NCBI GenBank assembly: GCA_013400975.1
Contig: WBMZ01008671.1
Location: 62,001-126,000, forward strand
Origin: Atrichornis clamosus
Lineage: Eukaryota > Chordata > Aves > Passeriformes > Menuridae
DNA: 64,000 nucleotides
Reading direction: 5' to 3'
Of this stretch, positions 12,494-25,319 are shown one piece after another (positions within the stretch are counted from its first letter, which is position 1; every line of letters starts with the position of its first letter). A program made the translations under genes and the position numbers. The notes beneath the pieces were generated by a model. The model was not told the DNA's origin, made no database searches, and was given only the letters and a program-made list of their open reading frames with translations.

Positions 12494-13952
12494 CTCTTCC
12501 TTTGACAGTGGAACAGAGTTAAATAAACATTCAGGAAACATCTAATGTTATCACTAGGTTGCAATAAATCAATTCCCAGATCAATCCTGGCTCCCAGAGC
12601 TCTACACTAAATGCTACAGCCGGCTGCACCATTTTAAAAGAATTTTATTTAAAGTGTTTGATAAAGGCTTCTGGCACACATAAGCCCACAGCATCTCTGC
12701 AGCTTGGGTTGGTGTTTTACTGGATCCCTGTGTCGGAAGTAATTGCTTGCCATTGACTTTGGGTCATCTCATATGTCTGGACAGCTGTTAGGAGATCCTG
12801 TCAAATCTTGCCTTAGCTCCTACAGGAAAGACATTTATTTCTTCACTAGAAAGCACTGGTATAAATAGGATATGGAAAAAAAAAAAACCCCTAGGATGTC
12901 TCCTTGCTGCAGGTCAAAGAGGCACAGGGGTCTAAAGGAAGACAGCTGAACATAAAGGCAGCAGGTGGGGGCTCACTGTACTATTTAGGATGTGTCTTGG
13001 GGGACAGGACCATGGAGGGATGGTGGTGGGCTCTGTCTATGCTTCTTGGCACAGGTTTAAAGTTTATATCTCTTGGAGGATTATCAGATCTCGGGTATAT
13101 TTTTAAAGGAGGCAGCCTGGAGTCTGAAGTATAAGCTCTTTTATTGCGAAGTAGTAAAAGATGGTTCCATATTCATTCAAGTCACATTCTTACCAGTAGT
13201 CCAGGATTCGTTTGTGTTTGGGAAACATTGTGTGTGTGATTGTGTCTTAATTTAAACTATTTCGTCTAAACTGGATTCAGTTCTTCGTCACTGTATTTTC
13301 TGATGGCTTTCATGTAATTTTTGCAATCTTGTTTATAGTACGCTTAGAATCCAACAACATAGTTCCAAGTAATGTAGTTATGAAGAGAAGCATGTCCAAG
13401 CAATTTCTACATGAAATCACTGCAGTGATTTCTACACCAGTCTGGGCAGTCAGCCTTGAAGTCCAGGGGGTGCCTTCCTAGCTGGTTGCCCGCTCTGTGC
13501 AACAAGGACCTCTATCTCGACATCCCTAATGATTTGTGGGAGATCCAGCAAAGCATTCAAAGAGCTGTTTTGGAGCTATCTCACATGCCATCTGTACTTG
13601 GGATGTCTTTCCCAAGCTGGTATTGCAAAACAGCTCCTTAAATTCCTCCTGAAGATTCATTGCCATGAAGCTTAGAAGGAAATAGCTGACTCAGGCAGCC
13701 TGTGCGGCCAAGCATTGCAGAGTGTGAGGGCTCTCACTGGGCTTCAGCAGCAGACAAGTTTGCTCTTCAGTGCTTTTGAGTCCCTTCAAACAACACCAAG
13801 GGGTGTTATGCCATGTCCTCTCAGCCCAGCAGGGCTGTCTCTGCTCCTGCAGCACCGTGTGGGTGCCCATCTGGTGGTCCTGTGAGAGTGGGTGAAATTC
13901 TTCTTTCGTCTGTACGCTTGAGAGTCAGTGGGAATTTTGGATGTGCAAAGTG

Positions 13953-14150
13953 TAGAATCACACTAATAGAATAGTTTGGGTTCAAAAGGACCTTTAAAGC
14001 TCATCTTACCTATGGGCAGGGACACTTTCCACTAGACCAGGGTTGCTTAGAGCCCCGTCCAACCTGGCCTTGAATGTTTCTGGGAATAGGGCATCCACAG
14101 CCTCTCTTGAGCAACCTGTGCTAGTGTTTTACAACCCTCACTGTGAATAT
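13953..14150 (-). mobile_element. CR1 3' fragment (antisense), diverged
   Basis: 'aatagaatagtttgggttc', 'gggcagggacactttccac', 'aacctggccttgaatgtttc' and 'cctctcttgagcaacctgtg' are consecutive CR1 blocks in antisense order. Confidence 0.82.
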
Positions 14151-15726
14151 CAGTGCTACCATGTTGGTTTATAGTGAGTCTAATTATGCTGTAAAGGCCA
14201 AAGGAAATCATATCTAGCAGACAAAGTCAGATGTGGTGTCCAGGCCCAAGGGAGGGGTTGCCAGCAGTGCTTGTAGCTCAGGACCAAGGGGGTGACAAGA
14301 GCAGTTGTGGCCTGTGTAGGCAGCTCACATGAAGGTTTCATAATGCTTTTCCCGGCAGCCAGAGACTCTGAGCCTCATCACAAAGATCTCTACCCTCACA
14401 GCGTTGTTTTGGTTGGCTGTGCTTGTCTTCTGGCGTTCATTGTATGTTTTCAAAGATGCATACGTGTAAGACTTAAAGCATGCACTTCATCTCAGCTGTT
14501 CAAAGATGGTTCTAAATCTTGGTCACCACCATTTCAACAGGTGGACTTTCTGCACTTCCAAAATTCTGTGTCTGTCCAGATCACATGGGGTCAGTCTCAC
14601 AGTTGGGGTGGTCTTTAATCCTAGTGACAGAAAGGCATGAAAGAAGTGTGAATAATTCCATTTCTGTTTTCAGGAGTGAACATGACATCTTGTTCCCTTC
14701 TCATCTGAGAAAAATGCAAACAAAAATGAAACTGGAGCCAAGTGAAACCAGTTTGAGAGAGAAAGCCAAAGGGAAAACACAGCACAAATCCTGTGTTCAT
14801 CCTTGGAGCTGGTGGTTGTTGCTTTCCGGGGGGTTTTGAGGTTTTTGATTAAATTGTGTGGAACTGTGAAGCTTATTTGAGTGTTTCCCACTCTCAGCCA
14901 TAGCAAGGACAGAAAATGGCCAGGGGCTGGGCTGTGATGCTCCCTGCAGCAAAGCAGCACTGAGTTATCATCGTACATGCACATAAAACATCTGAGTGCC
15001 TTTGGCGGAGGTAGAAGAATACTTTTGGAAGAAGTCAGGCCTCTAGTATAGAAATTCAGACCTTTTTCCTCATTATACCAATAACAATATTTTCCAGACC
15101 TCTGGAACCGGTTTTAGATGCTATAAAATTCTACCAGGTCCTAACTGGGATCCTTCAGTCTCTCCAGTTTGGACCACAACATCCCTTAGGTGCCCAAAGC
15201 CAGTGATGATGGGTGGTTTTGACAACAGCAGTACTGCCATGCCCAAACCCCTCCAGCAGTGCCTACTTAGGGGTACCAGTTCAATTATTTGTGATCTGGC
15301 TGGAATATGCTTAGTTCAGAAAAACTGGGCCGGGAGAACTGGGTTTGTTCAGGGGGTGTTTCAGAGGATTGTTCGTCTTCCTCTCCTTTCCCTCTGCAGA
15401 TGGAGTATCCTGGGCAGCTAGATAGTACAGCCAGGAAGAACCCACTGGCTAAACCGTGAATTTTACTCTTTTGGTGTTGACTCTCAGAAGGTTTCTTTTT
15501 AACTTCCCTCCCTCAGTGGAAAATTGTGGTGGCATTCTCAGAAAGAAGGTGGAGAGAGGTGGCCTGTCATCCCATAGCGCCAGCAGCACCAGTCCTCCAT
15601 TGGCAGGAACAGCAGCTGAGTTCCTTGGGAATGCTCTGCTCCCCCAGCTTTGAGGGGTGTCACAGATAAGAGGGATCTGAGATCCTCATGGGAATGAAAC
15701 ATCCCTCAGAGTCCATTTCTGCAGCA

Positions 15727-15863
15727 AATCCTGGAAGTGTTCCAGTGTTGCATGGGGCTTGCACACCTTGGTCTAGTGGAAGGTGTCCCTGCCCATGGCA
15801 GGGGGTGGGACTGAATGATCTTTAAGGTCCCTTTCAAACAAAACCATTCTATGATTCTGTGAT
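15727..15863 (+). mobile_element. CR1 3' fragment
   Basis: Sense CR1 end: 'gtctagtggaaggtgtccct', 'gaatgatctttaaggtccc', and tail 'ccattctatgattctgtgat' with two copies of the 8-mer. Confidence 0.88.
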
Positions 15864-16427
15864 CTCCAGCCATCAGTTATAACAATAATTGCTAATTAGT
15901 TGCAGCTATGTTAATAGCAAAGCTGATCATGAGATACTTCCAAGACTTGGCATTATATTCCTGATCACACAGAGATGAGACCCTGCCTGGGCAGAAGAAA
16001 GAGTGGAGAGAGACTTACTGCCTGTCAAGTGCAGTGAGGAATGTTTTCATTCAAGCACCAGAAGCATGCAGGGGGTGGAGAAGGTTTGACCTCGGCCATG
16101 GCACCGCTCTTCATTCTCAGTGTCTTGATTGAGTGTTTGCAAGTCCATATTAGTTATTAATTACTGGGTGTCCCATCTGTGCCCACCAGGTATTCTCCTC
16201 TGCACAAAAGCAGGGCTAAATCAGAATTTCTCTTCTACCAGGAAGCTTATCATGTCCTGGAGGGTTTGTGGCATGGGAAGGTTGCCTTGGATTGAGGGCA
16301 AGCATGGTGTCCAGGAAGGTTTTTTACCAGCATGTGCAGAGACCCAGTCCCTGAGTCTCAGGAGGGGATCTCAGTCTGTTTGGCCATACAAGGTGCTCTG
16401 CATCATGTGGTCAATGTCTGAAGGTAC

Positions 16428-16835
16428 AGAATCTCAGAATTGTTGAAGTGGGAAAAGATCTCTCAGACCATCAAGTCCAGCTGTTCCCCCAGCACAGCAA
16501 AGGCCACTACTGACCCATGTCCCCAGGTGCCACATCCACACAGCTTTTAAATCCCCCCAGGAAGGAGGATTCCACTACTGCCCTGGGCAACTGTGCCAGG
16601 GCCGGACAGCCTTTCTTATGAAGGAATTTTCGCTAATACCCAGCCTAAACCTTCCCTGGCACAGCTTGAGGCTGTTTCCTCTTGTCCTGTCCCTTGGAAA
16701 AGAGCCCGACCCCCACCTGACTTCCCCTCCTGTCAGGGAGTTGTGAAGATCTAGAAGGTCCCCCCTGAGCCTCCTCTTCTCCAGGATGAGGCCCCCCAGC
16801 TCCTTCAGCTGCCCTTCATCTGATGGTGCTCTAAT
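16428..16835 (-). mobile_element. CR1 3' fragment of a second subfamily (antisense)
   Basis: Antisense element starting 'agaatctcagaattg' and passing through 'catcaagtccagctgttccc', 'cccagcctaaaccttccctg' and 'cctcctcttctccaggatg'. The block content differs from the majority copies, so it belongs to another CR1 subfamily (similar to the copy at 28.4-28.9 kb). A long antisense open frame over this region is a by-product of the repeat. Confidence 0.85.
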
Positions 16836-19001
16836 GTAACTCCCAACCTCTGACACCTGAGCAGTGTTTGCAGGAATTGCTGACCCAAATCTCCATGCAG
16901 CCACCAGGAGAATGCAACCCCACGTTGTCCTCCAGCTCTCCACGTGCCAGACAAATGGTGGGGGCTCTTGGAGGACTTGTCTCGCTCGGGGGCATATGGG
17001 CAAGGCTGACAGGACAGAGCAACTGTGTTTTAGACCACAGCTGTCCACGTGTCTGGAGTTATTTTCCCCAGCCTTGTGCCTTCCAGCTCCTTTCCTTGGG
17101 AGCAAACGATGTAGTAAAAACTTGCAGGAATCACGTATTTCTGAGCACGTAGGCTGGTAATCACCGAGACAGCTGAAGCCTCGGATTTGTTTGCGTAGGC
17201 TTCTCCGACAGAACAGACATTTGTCAGATCTAAATTCTGTTGAAAGGTATCTCATTTAGTTAATTAAATAAAAAAACCTGTGGAGAAACAATAGCAGAAG
17301 CGATACCATCCTATTTCCAGCTTGGCAACCCTGACTGTCTCCCCTTGGGTTTTAGTCCTTCTGCAATTTCTTTGTGACTCTGAATGTCTCTTTAGTTTCC
17401 GTGTTGTCCAATGGCCAAATCCCTGGTCCCGCTGAAGTCAGGGGGAGTTTTGAACTGAATTGGAATTTGGCCTTTGAAGTGAAAACAGTTATTTAATGTT
17501 AAATGGAGTCAAGAGATAAGAAACCATTGTGCTGTCTAGATGCTTTTTCTTGTAGTTGAATTATGGTCCTCTGCAAGGCACTGTGCCCTTACGGCTAAAG
17601 ATGAGCAGAGGAGGACAGAGGAAGGATTTCCCAGTAACTGCAGCATTTTTCTGGGGTGAATTCTTGCTTGTCTTGAGGGTATTGCTGTGTTATTCAAGCT
17701 TCAGCTGTTCCTCCCTTCAGCATCTCAGACCTAAAAGCCTGGGTTGGAAAGTGCCTTTGGGTTCTTCCCTGGCCTGGTTCCCTAGGCTTGGCACATCACC
17801 CCAGGGCACCATCTCGGGACACCACCTCAAGCTGAGCACCTGCACTGCTGCCCTCAAACAAGCACGAGGTTCTTTTCACCAGCAGCCCACAGTAGGAGTG
17901 TGGTGGGATGCCCAGGTCCCCATCTTGTCCCTTTCTGGGGCTATGTCCCCAGCACCTTAGTCACACCTGAGAGCAAGGATGGGTCATCCCAACCTCCCAG
18001 GCTTTGAGATGCTGTGCAGTCAAGAAAGTTTTAAGATCTGAGCCCTGTTCTCCCTGCTTTGGCTCTTCTTCCCTGCAGATCCTATTTCTTCTTGGCTTTT
18101 CTTCTTCACTGGGGTGTTGGGAAGATAAAAGTGCATGAGTCTTTGCCTGAATGCTGGATGTTTGTCTAGACCCCTGACTTCTGCCAAGTCACAGACATTG
18201 CTCCTTGTTTGCCATTCTCCTTCCTTTGCCTTTTATTTATTGCAATTTTCTTCCCCTAACTTTTTAAACTCTGATGTTTTCCACCCTCTGGTCAGCGACT
18301 GCAGAGCTTTGGTTGGTGTTTGCTCTGCCCCTTGCCATGGGGATATCACCTAGCTGTCCTGTAGAGCGACAGAGCTGCTTATGCTCCCCCATCCTATTGC
18401 AACAGCCCCAAAATGAACAATCTTGCACATTCCACATGGGCTTAACTGAGCTTTTTGTGTAATCTTAAACCTTTTTTCATTCATAGCCCTTAAACCTAAA
18501 GGGTTTGGTTTATAATATCATTATGTCTTTAGAAAAAACTATCCCTGCATGCATTTCTTGCAGGAATTTACAGCAGAGTTTGGTTCCTAGCTCATTTCCA
18601 GTCATTTTCCCTTACTTCTGAAATTACAGTCACGCCTTTGTGCAACTTTTGTAATATCTGTGCAATATTTACAAATTAAATAAAGTAGCAGACTGCCTGG
18701 TTTATAACCCAAGGCGTGAAGTGCAACCAAACAGTTAAACTCAGATGTCTGAGAGAAAAGCAAAACCACAGAAAGCAAAACTCTTGCACACTTAGGCTTG
18801 TGAGGGCTTAATACCAGATAAGGTTTTTAACTAACTTTTATTTTGACATTCCCCTTTTAATAAGCATTGCTCTCTACAAAGCGGTTTATGTGATTGCATT
18901 ACTGAGAGGAAACAAAGAAATGCCAGGAAAACTTGATGTGGAGAATCTGTACTCATAAAATGCTTGTAGGCTCCAGCAAACAGGAAAGCTGTTCCCATCT
19001 C

Positions 19002-19074
19002 TTTTTTTCTTTTTTTTTTTTTTTTTCTTTCTAATTCTCTGCCATTCAGTTTGCAAAAAAAGAAAAAAAAAAAA
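19002..19074. repeat. T-tract / A-tract pair
   Basis: A T7-C-T17 run (19002-19026) is followed after 28 bases by A7-G-A12 (19055-19074). The two tracts are complementary in bulk and could pair as a hairpin in DNA or pre-mRNA. Simple-sequence origin is the plainest explanation. Confidence 0.7.
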
Positions 19075-20721
19075 CGCAAAACACCCAACCAAAAAACCGC
19101 AGTGAATATCTCAGAAAACCAGATCTGGTGGTCTGAGACTAAACACGAATTCCTTCCAGTGCCACGAACAAGCCTCTTCATCCTGCGTCCACTAAACACG
19201 AGCCCTCACTCTTCATGGTTAAAAGCCAGTTGGCCTCAGAAAATAGGTTTTAACTCCTGGGGATGCCAAGGAACACAGATTCCGTGGGCAGATGGCTTTG
19301 GCAGGCGGGGTTGGAGACTGCTGACCATTGAAATGTATTTGTGAATGGCTGCTTCCTTCGTGTGAGTGCCCTGAGCTGAGTGCCAATGATGGAAATAAAA
19401 TTAATTGCTGTGGGACAGGTTTAAAGTAAGCGCTGCTATTTATCCTAATGGGAGTGGGGGGTTGGGGTCAGCAATGAGGCTGAGCAGGAGATTTTTAACA
19501 ACTACAAAACCAGTATGGGTGCAAACCGCTGTGGTCACCACAGCGCTCGCAGTCATTTCCCTGTTTTGGGGCTGATGCTGGGGAGAGGTCCTGTGTCACC
19601 CTCAAACACTGCTCCCAGCAGTGAGGAGCCAGGCATTAAAACATCCCATGTGCTCTCAGAGCTCAGACCAAGTGTTAAAGAGGCAGTGGGCAGGCACGGG
19701 GCTGCCAGTGTGCTTGGGGTAACCCTGCACCAGCCCTGGTGAAGGCAGCCAGTGCCAGGACCATCTCCATCTTAGCTGCATCCTTGATGATGGCATTCTG
19801 GCCCTGTCGTCTCCACTGGGGACAGCCACGCTGCAGCCTGTTTGGAAATCTGAGATGCCTGAGACTGCCAAAGCATTTCTTCCATTCAACTGTTGTTTTT
19901 TTGGGGACTTGCCATCTCGGCTACCGGTTACGGCCAGCACACAGGGGCTTGCTCACTCTTTCTGAGATGTTGTAGTCTCTCGAGTAAACTCTTTTTGGGC
20001 AATTCCTCCTCTTTGTGGCTGCTGGATTTCCATGTTATCCATTTGGAGCTCTGTGCACATAGCCCTCTTTCTGGAGGTTGTGGTCCTGGCTCCCCATGCT
20101 GCCAGAGCCAAGCACGGTCCTCTTCACCATCCATGCATGTGTCCTGTCCTGGTGTAGCAGTGATGAAGGACAGGCATCAAATAAGGCCGAACAAAACCAT
20201 TTGGTGTGGGCAAGTTACCAGTTTGCTTTTTAGCTAATTTTCTTCCACTTAGAAATTCCTGATGCACTGAAAATGGCTCACTGCACACCACTGCAGCAGT
20301 CTGCCATGTCGGCAGGCAAGAGGAGAAAGTGAAGCTCTAGGCCAGGTGTATCAGGAGCATTAAAGCCTTCAGAAAAAAAAGTCTCCTGGTATTTCTTGCC
20401 TACCTGTCGTCCTGCTGCTGAGCAGGAACTAACCAGGTTTTTCCTGGTTAGTGTAGAAGTAACACAGAAAACACAGAAACCTGGCAGATTTTTTCATGTG
20501 AGCCAAAGTCACGTTGCCCAATTTCACAAAAGCTTCCTGCTGAAATATGACTGTCACTGAGATTTAGAGGCATGCGTTGATGCCCAGTGGTTAGATGCCA
20601 AAAAATGGCCTCCCCTTTTGTGGTCCTCTGCCAAGGGCCAGGCTGTTTGGTGGGACAGATGTGTTGACCAAACAGAACCACGAAGGAATGGGTGAACTAA
20701 AGGCTTCCTTTGACTTTCCAG

Positions 20722-21163
20722 GCGACAGCAGAGACTTCCCAGCGGGAACAAGTCTCAGCAGCACGCGGATCATCAGCAGGGTGGCACCAAACATAACAGG
20801 GACCACCAGAAACTCTACCAAGGAGGCCAGGCCCCTCACTCCTCGGGCAGGACGGGCCACCACGGCTACAGCCAGAACCGGAGATGGCACCACAACCAGA
20901 AGCACTCACCCAACGACAAAGAAACGCACAGAAACGCCAAAGAGACTGAGAATCTGAAAATCGAGGACAGCTCTGCCTGCACGGTGCACATTCCTGTGGA
21001 GGCACCCCGAGGCCCCGAGGCTGTGGAGAAGCAGTCCCAGCAGTACATCCCGGAGCCAGAGACCAAGAGGAAAGAGAGCATCCACGAGCGCACTGGGGAG
21101 AGACCCAAGATCAATTTGCTTCAGTCTTCTAAAGACAGGCTGAGGAGGAGACTAAAAGAAAAG
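20722..21163 (+). CDS. CTIF: CTIF coding exon: basic linker before MIF4G
   Basis: CTIF is a scaffold for cap-binding-complex (CBP80/20)-dependent translation, the early round that also supports nonsense-mediated decay. This exon gives 147 complete codons after one leading base that finishes a split codon. The peptide is hydrophilic and probably disordered. It is rich in Gln, His, Asn, Lys and Arg (for example GYSQNRRWHHNQKH and DRLRRRLKEK at the end), with an acidic patch in the middle. The acceptor is fixed by a stop in the same frame at 20711-20713 just before the CAG at 20719-20721. The donor is AAG|gtatta at 21164. By family knowledge the N-terminal half of CTIF contacts CBP80 and the C-terminal half contacts eIF3g. 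Identification rests on this peptide leading in phase 0 into the unmistakable MIF4G exon. Confidence 0.88.
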
Positions 21164-22905
21164 GTATTATTTCTCAGGGAAACGGTGGAGTTTCTCTTTT
21201 TCCAAGAGTCTGGCCATTGGCCATTCTCCATACAAAGGGTGGGGTGGGCTCAAGGGACCTTTCCATCAGTGCTCCCAACTTATCTTAATCTCCCAGTGTT
21301 AGCACTTCTCTTGAGGTGTCTTTGTGCTTTTTCAGGAGGCCTCTTATTGATGAACTGAGGCTCTGAGCTTGACTCCTTGGTTGAGGTTGCTATCAGCTTG
21401 AGTTCTCCAAGGAGTGGGAACTCTCCCCTTATCCATGGGGGAGGGCTGGTCCAGACATGAGCTCCCTCCTAGTCTGAAGAGCTCATTTAGTTTGAAAAAA
21501 AACATTTAAAAAAGGCAATTTGTCCTTCTGCAACTACAGAGCTAAATCCCAAACTTCGACCCTTGAGTGCTGAATAGTTGGACTCCACTGCTTTAAAGCT
21601 GATATCCACTTATCTCTGCAATGAATTGAAAGGCCCTTATCTTCCTCCTTCCTTCCAACAACCCAACAATAACAAAACTATTGCATGCAAGTGACGGAGG
21701 AGAAATCCTTTTTGGAAACAATATTCCGCCACAGATTTCTGAGGAATTTGGAGATGATATCTCCATTTGCCTCCTGTGAAACTCAGATTCTTTCTCTTGA
21801 GATTCTTTTGTTAGGCTGGAAAACGCATCCATGGGGGTATCTCTAATGAGATTTCCAAAATATGGAGCAGAAATAACCTGACCATATACAATTCCATGGG
21901 AGTGCACGTTGGAAACGTATACCTTTGAATGCATGAGCATGTACTATTTCTGGTTGTAGCATGAGGGGGAGTAAGAGATTTTGTTAGTTATTTTTATTTT
22001 CTTTAAGGCAATGGGGGTGTAGCAGAGACTTTCAGAGTATTAATTTTAATGCTCCCCACAAGAATTTAGAGTCTTATAAGAAAAAAAATCACATCAACAC
22101 CCGCTCTTGGAGGGATGTTGTCAACACAATTGTCCTCCTGATGGGAGGTTTGGACAACTCCCAACTGCTTGTTGGCATTGGGTTTGTCCAAACAACTGCT
22201 ACAGGTTTGTATTGTATAGTGCATTATAAGACTGATCTGGAGGAGTAGTAGGGAGCAGACCAGAACAAGCAGGATGCATGCCTGGGGAAAAAGGGGCTAA
22301 TGCGTAATAAAACATTGAAAAGAAGCAGTAATTTCTGTGGTAACGATGTGAAGTGAAAAGTGTAACAGCCAAGAGATGGAAAGGTTGAGAGTCTTTCAAA
22401 TGCTGGGATCATCTGACTTCTTTGATCTCAATTCACATCGTTAAATATATATTTAAAAGTAGATATTTTTGTAGGATTGTTGTTTGAGCATTTTGCAAAC
22501 ATCAGAGCACTTGTTAAGTAGAGGCAAAAAAACATCCATTGTCATGATGTCACAGAAACCAGAAATTGGTCCAAGATGCCAAAGGCAGTCAGGGGAGTCA
22601 GACCTCAGCATCCTGGCTCAGGACCCTCAAGGACATCTTCTCCCTGAGCTGAGAGGGGGGACTTTGGAATTGAGTGATGTGGGAAATGGAGAAAGAGGGC
22701 ATTTCTGGGGCAGGATTCATGCGCTTGTAGTTTTCAATGCTGAGGTTATACCATTGTGCCAGTAAAAGATGCTTTGTCTTTTCTCTCTCTGTTTATGTCC
22801 TCCCAATCCCCTTTCCCCTTTTGCTGTTTGTGCAAGGACATGGGCTGATATGTCTGTTTTTTCCTTGTGTAACAGACGCCTTGTCTTTCCCTTTTCACGG
22901 ACCAG
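21164..22905 (+). other. CTIF: CTIF intron (1.74 kb)
   Basis: Phase-0 intron with GT at 21164 and AG at 22904-22905. No CR1 or other repeat is recognised; there are short A runs near 21498 and 22081. A second good acceptor (tract ending 'cttgtgtaacag' at 22875) lies 30 nt before the chosen one and is in frame with the exon. Confidence 0.85.
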
Positions 22906-23205
22906 GACGAAGTCACGGTGGAAACCACCGACCCTGAAAAGAATAAAATGGACAAACTAATTGAAATTCTCAACAGCATGAGGAACAACAGCAGTGACGT
23001 TGACTCCAAGCTCACCACCTTCATGGAGGAGGCCCAGAACTCCACCAACTCTGAGGAGATGTTGGGGGAGATAGTCAAGACCATCTACCAGAAAGCGGTG
23101 ACAGACCGCAGCTTTGCTTCCACAGCAGCCAAGCTCTGTGACAAAATGGCCCTCTTCATGGTGGAAGGAACCAAATTCCGGAGCCTGCTCCTCAACATGT
23201 TGCAG
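22906..23205 (+). CDS. CTIF: CTIF coding exon: start of MIF4G domain
   Basis: Exactly 100 codons, phase 0 at both ends. After a short acidic lead (DEVTVETTDPEK) comes the start of the MIF4G (HEAT-like helical) domain: helix 1 around KMDKLIEILNSM, an Asn/Ser linker, then the helices EEMLGEIVKTIYQKAVTDRS and AAKLCDKMALFMVEG. I recall the vertebrate CTIF MIF4G domain as nearly identical here. In the family this domain recruits eIF3 through eIF3g to CBC-bound mRNA; CTIF also acts in histone mRNA translation with SLIP1 and in aggresome delivery of misfolded nascent chains. The acceptor is cggaccag|GAC and the donor is CAG|gtaatg. An in-frame TAA at 22870 closes the frame upstream. Exon length divisible by three means skipping would keep the frame but remove the first MIF4G helices. 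Confidence 0.95.
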
Positions 23206-23807
23206 GTAATGAGATAAAATTAGCTAGTTAGATGCCTATAGCATCACCTCACCTGGTCTTCCCAGCTTATTTACTCAGCTTATTTTGGAGCTGAGCTTTT
23301 ACCAACTTCCTTTCGAACCGAATTGATGAGTTCAGAGTGTATCTGCTGTTCTGTCTGTGCACGTCTTTAATGGTTAACGTGGCACTGAGGGCATTGCAAG
23401 GTGCTCTTCATTCCCATTTCATGAACTCTACGTGGAGTTGTGGTGTCTCACACCAGGGGCTGTCTGTGGAGTGAGTCAGTTGCTTGAGGCAGCATCCACA
23501 CAGCATGAGGAGGAGTGAGGTGGGAGGGTCTTTCAATGCAGGCTCTTAAAGTAGAGGGTCCATCTCAGCACCAGGAGAAGTCATGGTCCCTGAGCAGGCT
23601 GTTGGCAGCATCACCTGGCTGAAGGGCTTGCTCCTGCTTTATGATTGCAAGCAAAACTGAAAATAGCTGTGTATTTTCTCATTATTCTGGGTGGCTTGTT
23701 TGTTGGTATATGGAGAACTGGTTGGTTGTTCTGCTCCAAAACCATCAGTGACAGCAAAGTTGCAGAGGGGAGAAAAAAGCAATGGATCTGATAACTGGTC
23801 CATGAGG

Positions 23808-23869
23808 TTAATGGTTGGACTCGGTGGTCTTGGAGATCTTTTCCAGCCTAGATGGTTGTATAATAATGT
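23808..23869 (+). mobile_element. CR1 3' remnant
   Basis: 'taatggttggactcggtggt', 'cttggagatcttttccagcc' and 'tagatggttgtataataatg' match the CR1 3' end of the 'ggttggactcgatgatctt' subfamilies. Confidence 0.65.
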
Positions 23870-25319
23870 TAGAGAAAAAAGGGCTGTCCTCAGCTGACCA
23901 TGGTCTGCTGAGGGAAGTGTGTTTTACTGTAGTGCCACCATCAGACTGGGGTTTGCTTTCTGTGAGGGTGTCACATGCACCTCCCATTTTCTGCCTCTGG
24001 AGACAGAGTTGAAACCATGAATTTCCATCCTTAATTTAATGTGCATTTCCATTTGGCTGTTCCCTCACACACACATCTCATCTGCAGGACGTACAGAGTT
24101 CGTTTTTCATTTCTCTGCTCTCCACCTGTTTGTTGCTCAGCATCACTCCAGTTTTTGAGTCATCTTCTCTTTCTTCTTTCTGCTCTTGTTGGAGATTCTC
24201 TCTTGGGTGCTGTGCCTGGCTGCCTGTACCTTGAGTTGGCTTTTGGGCAACACAGCAAGCAGGGAAATAAGTAATAAAACAAAATAATGAAAATCAGTAT
24301 CAGATAATTCAGCACAGTCACTGGTCCAACTTTGCTTCTCTCATTGCTCTGGATGTGTATCAAACCCAGCATCTCTCCCTGTGCCCACTCTCCCCTGCAA
24401 AGCCCTTGTGCAGGACACACACCTGCCCATCACCTGTACCAGGTGGTGATTTTTTTCCAGATGACTATTTCCAAAGGGTTTATAAATCAGAATGAGACAA
24501 ATTGCAGTCAGAATCAGTCACAGATTTAGCAGCAAGAGGCTCTAAACCCACCATGCATCCTGCTCTTCACGTACCAGGTCACTCTTGTGTCTTCCTCTGT
24601 TTGGTTGAGCAATCTAAGAAATCCAAAATAAAGTCCAGGAATGATGGCCAGGGAGCAGCAGGGTGTTATTGCCCCAGAATTGATGCTGACGGCAGTCCTG
24701 GGGCAGGGACGACCCTTCCAATTTGCTTTATTTTCTTGCCCAGCATTTGCACCCATGTGAACAGACCCAGTAAACTGGTTTATACTGCAGCATCCTGTGC
24801 AAGAGCAAGTGACTTCACATTCAGCTCTTCACAGTATGAATATAGGATAAATAATATATCTCCTATCTCCAGAGGGTCTCAAAGTGCTTCTCAGGAACAT
24901 GCAGCCAGTCACAGTGTGATGGGAGCAGTGCGGAGAGCTGGGGAGGAACGAAGTGCAAAGAGCAAGCAGGGTGTGCAGGTGACCGAGTTCACGTGCTAAG
25001 GCACAGAGAAATACGCAAAAGGGATTTGTTCAGCCCCAAGCTGCACATCTTTTATAAATGTCTGGATGGGGCAAAAGGTGGTAGATGACTACAGGTCAAA
25101 AGCAAAGTGCTATGTGAAATTAAATAATTTAACATTTCCTTTCCAATAGTAAAGGATTTTTACTTTCTCCAAGCAGTTTCTTTTTCCAACCAAAATAATC
25201 AGATGCACTCACACAGATTCATATATACTTTGGTCAAGCCCTAAACCAAGAATTTTTTGAGGCATGGAGACAGAGCTTGGTATGAGGCACAAAAGAACCA
25301 TTGCAGCTGCCTTGGTGTG

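Larger units (their letters stand above)
1..20721 (+). other. CTIF: CTIF intron, 3' part (5' end outside window)
   Basis: This stretch precedes the first recognisable CTIF exon and ends in a usable acceptor (pyrimidine-rich tract, CAG at 20719-20721). I find no conserved protein-coding segment in any frame. The content is unique intronic DNA with scattered CR1 fragments (listed separately), short A or T runs (for example 11827-11838 and 12876-12886) and a small GT run near 1929-1940. A moderately GC-rich patch lies at about 2000-2330, and a T-tract/A-tract pair lies at 19002-19074. CTIF is known to be a very large gene in other vertebrates, so a long intron is expected. Treating all 20.7 kb as one intron is inference: a small or untranslated exon could be hidden here. 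Confidence 0.7.

Noticed and set aside
16575..17255. 226-residue antisense open frame
   Set aside because: Its 3' half lies on an antisense CR1 fragment (16428-16835), and the peptide has no domain or composition typical of a gene.
20595..20957. Thr/Arg-rich 120-residue frame over the first CTIF exon
   Set aside because: It ends in a stop inside the exon, whereas the Gln/His-rich frame stays open to the donor and joins MIF4G in phase.
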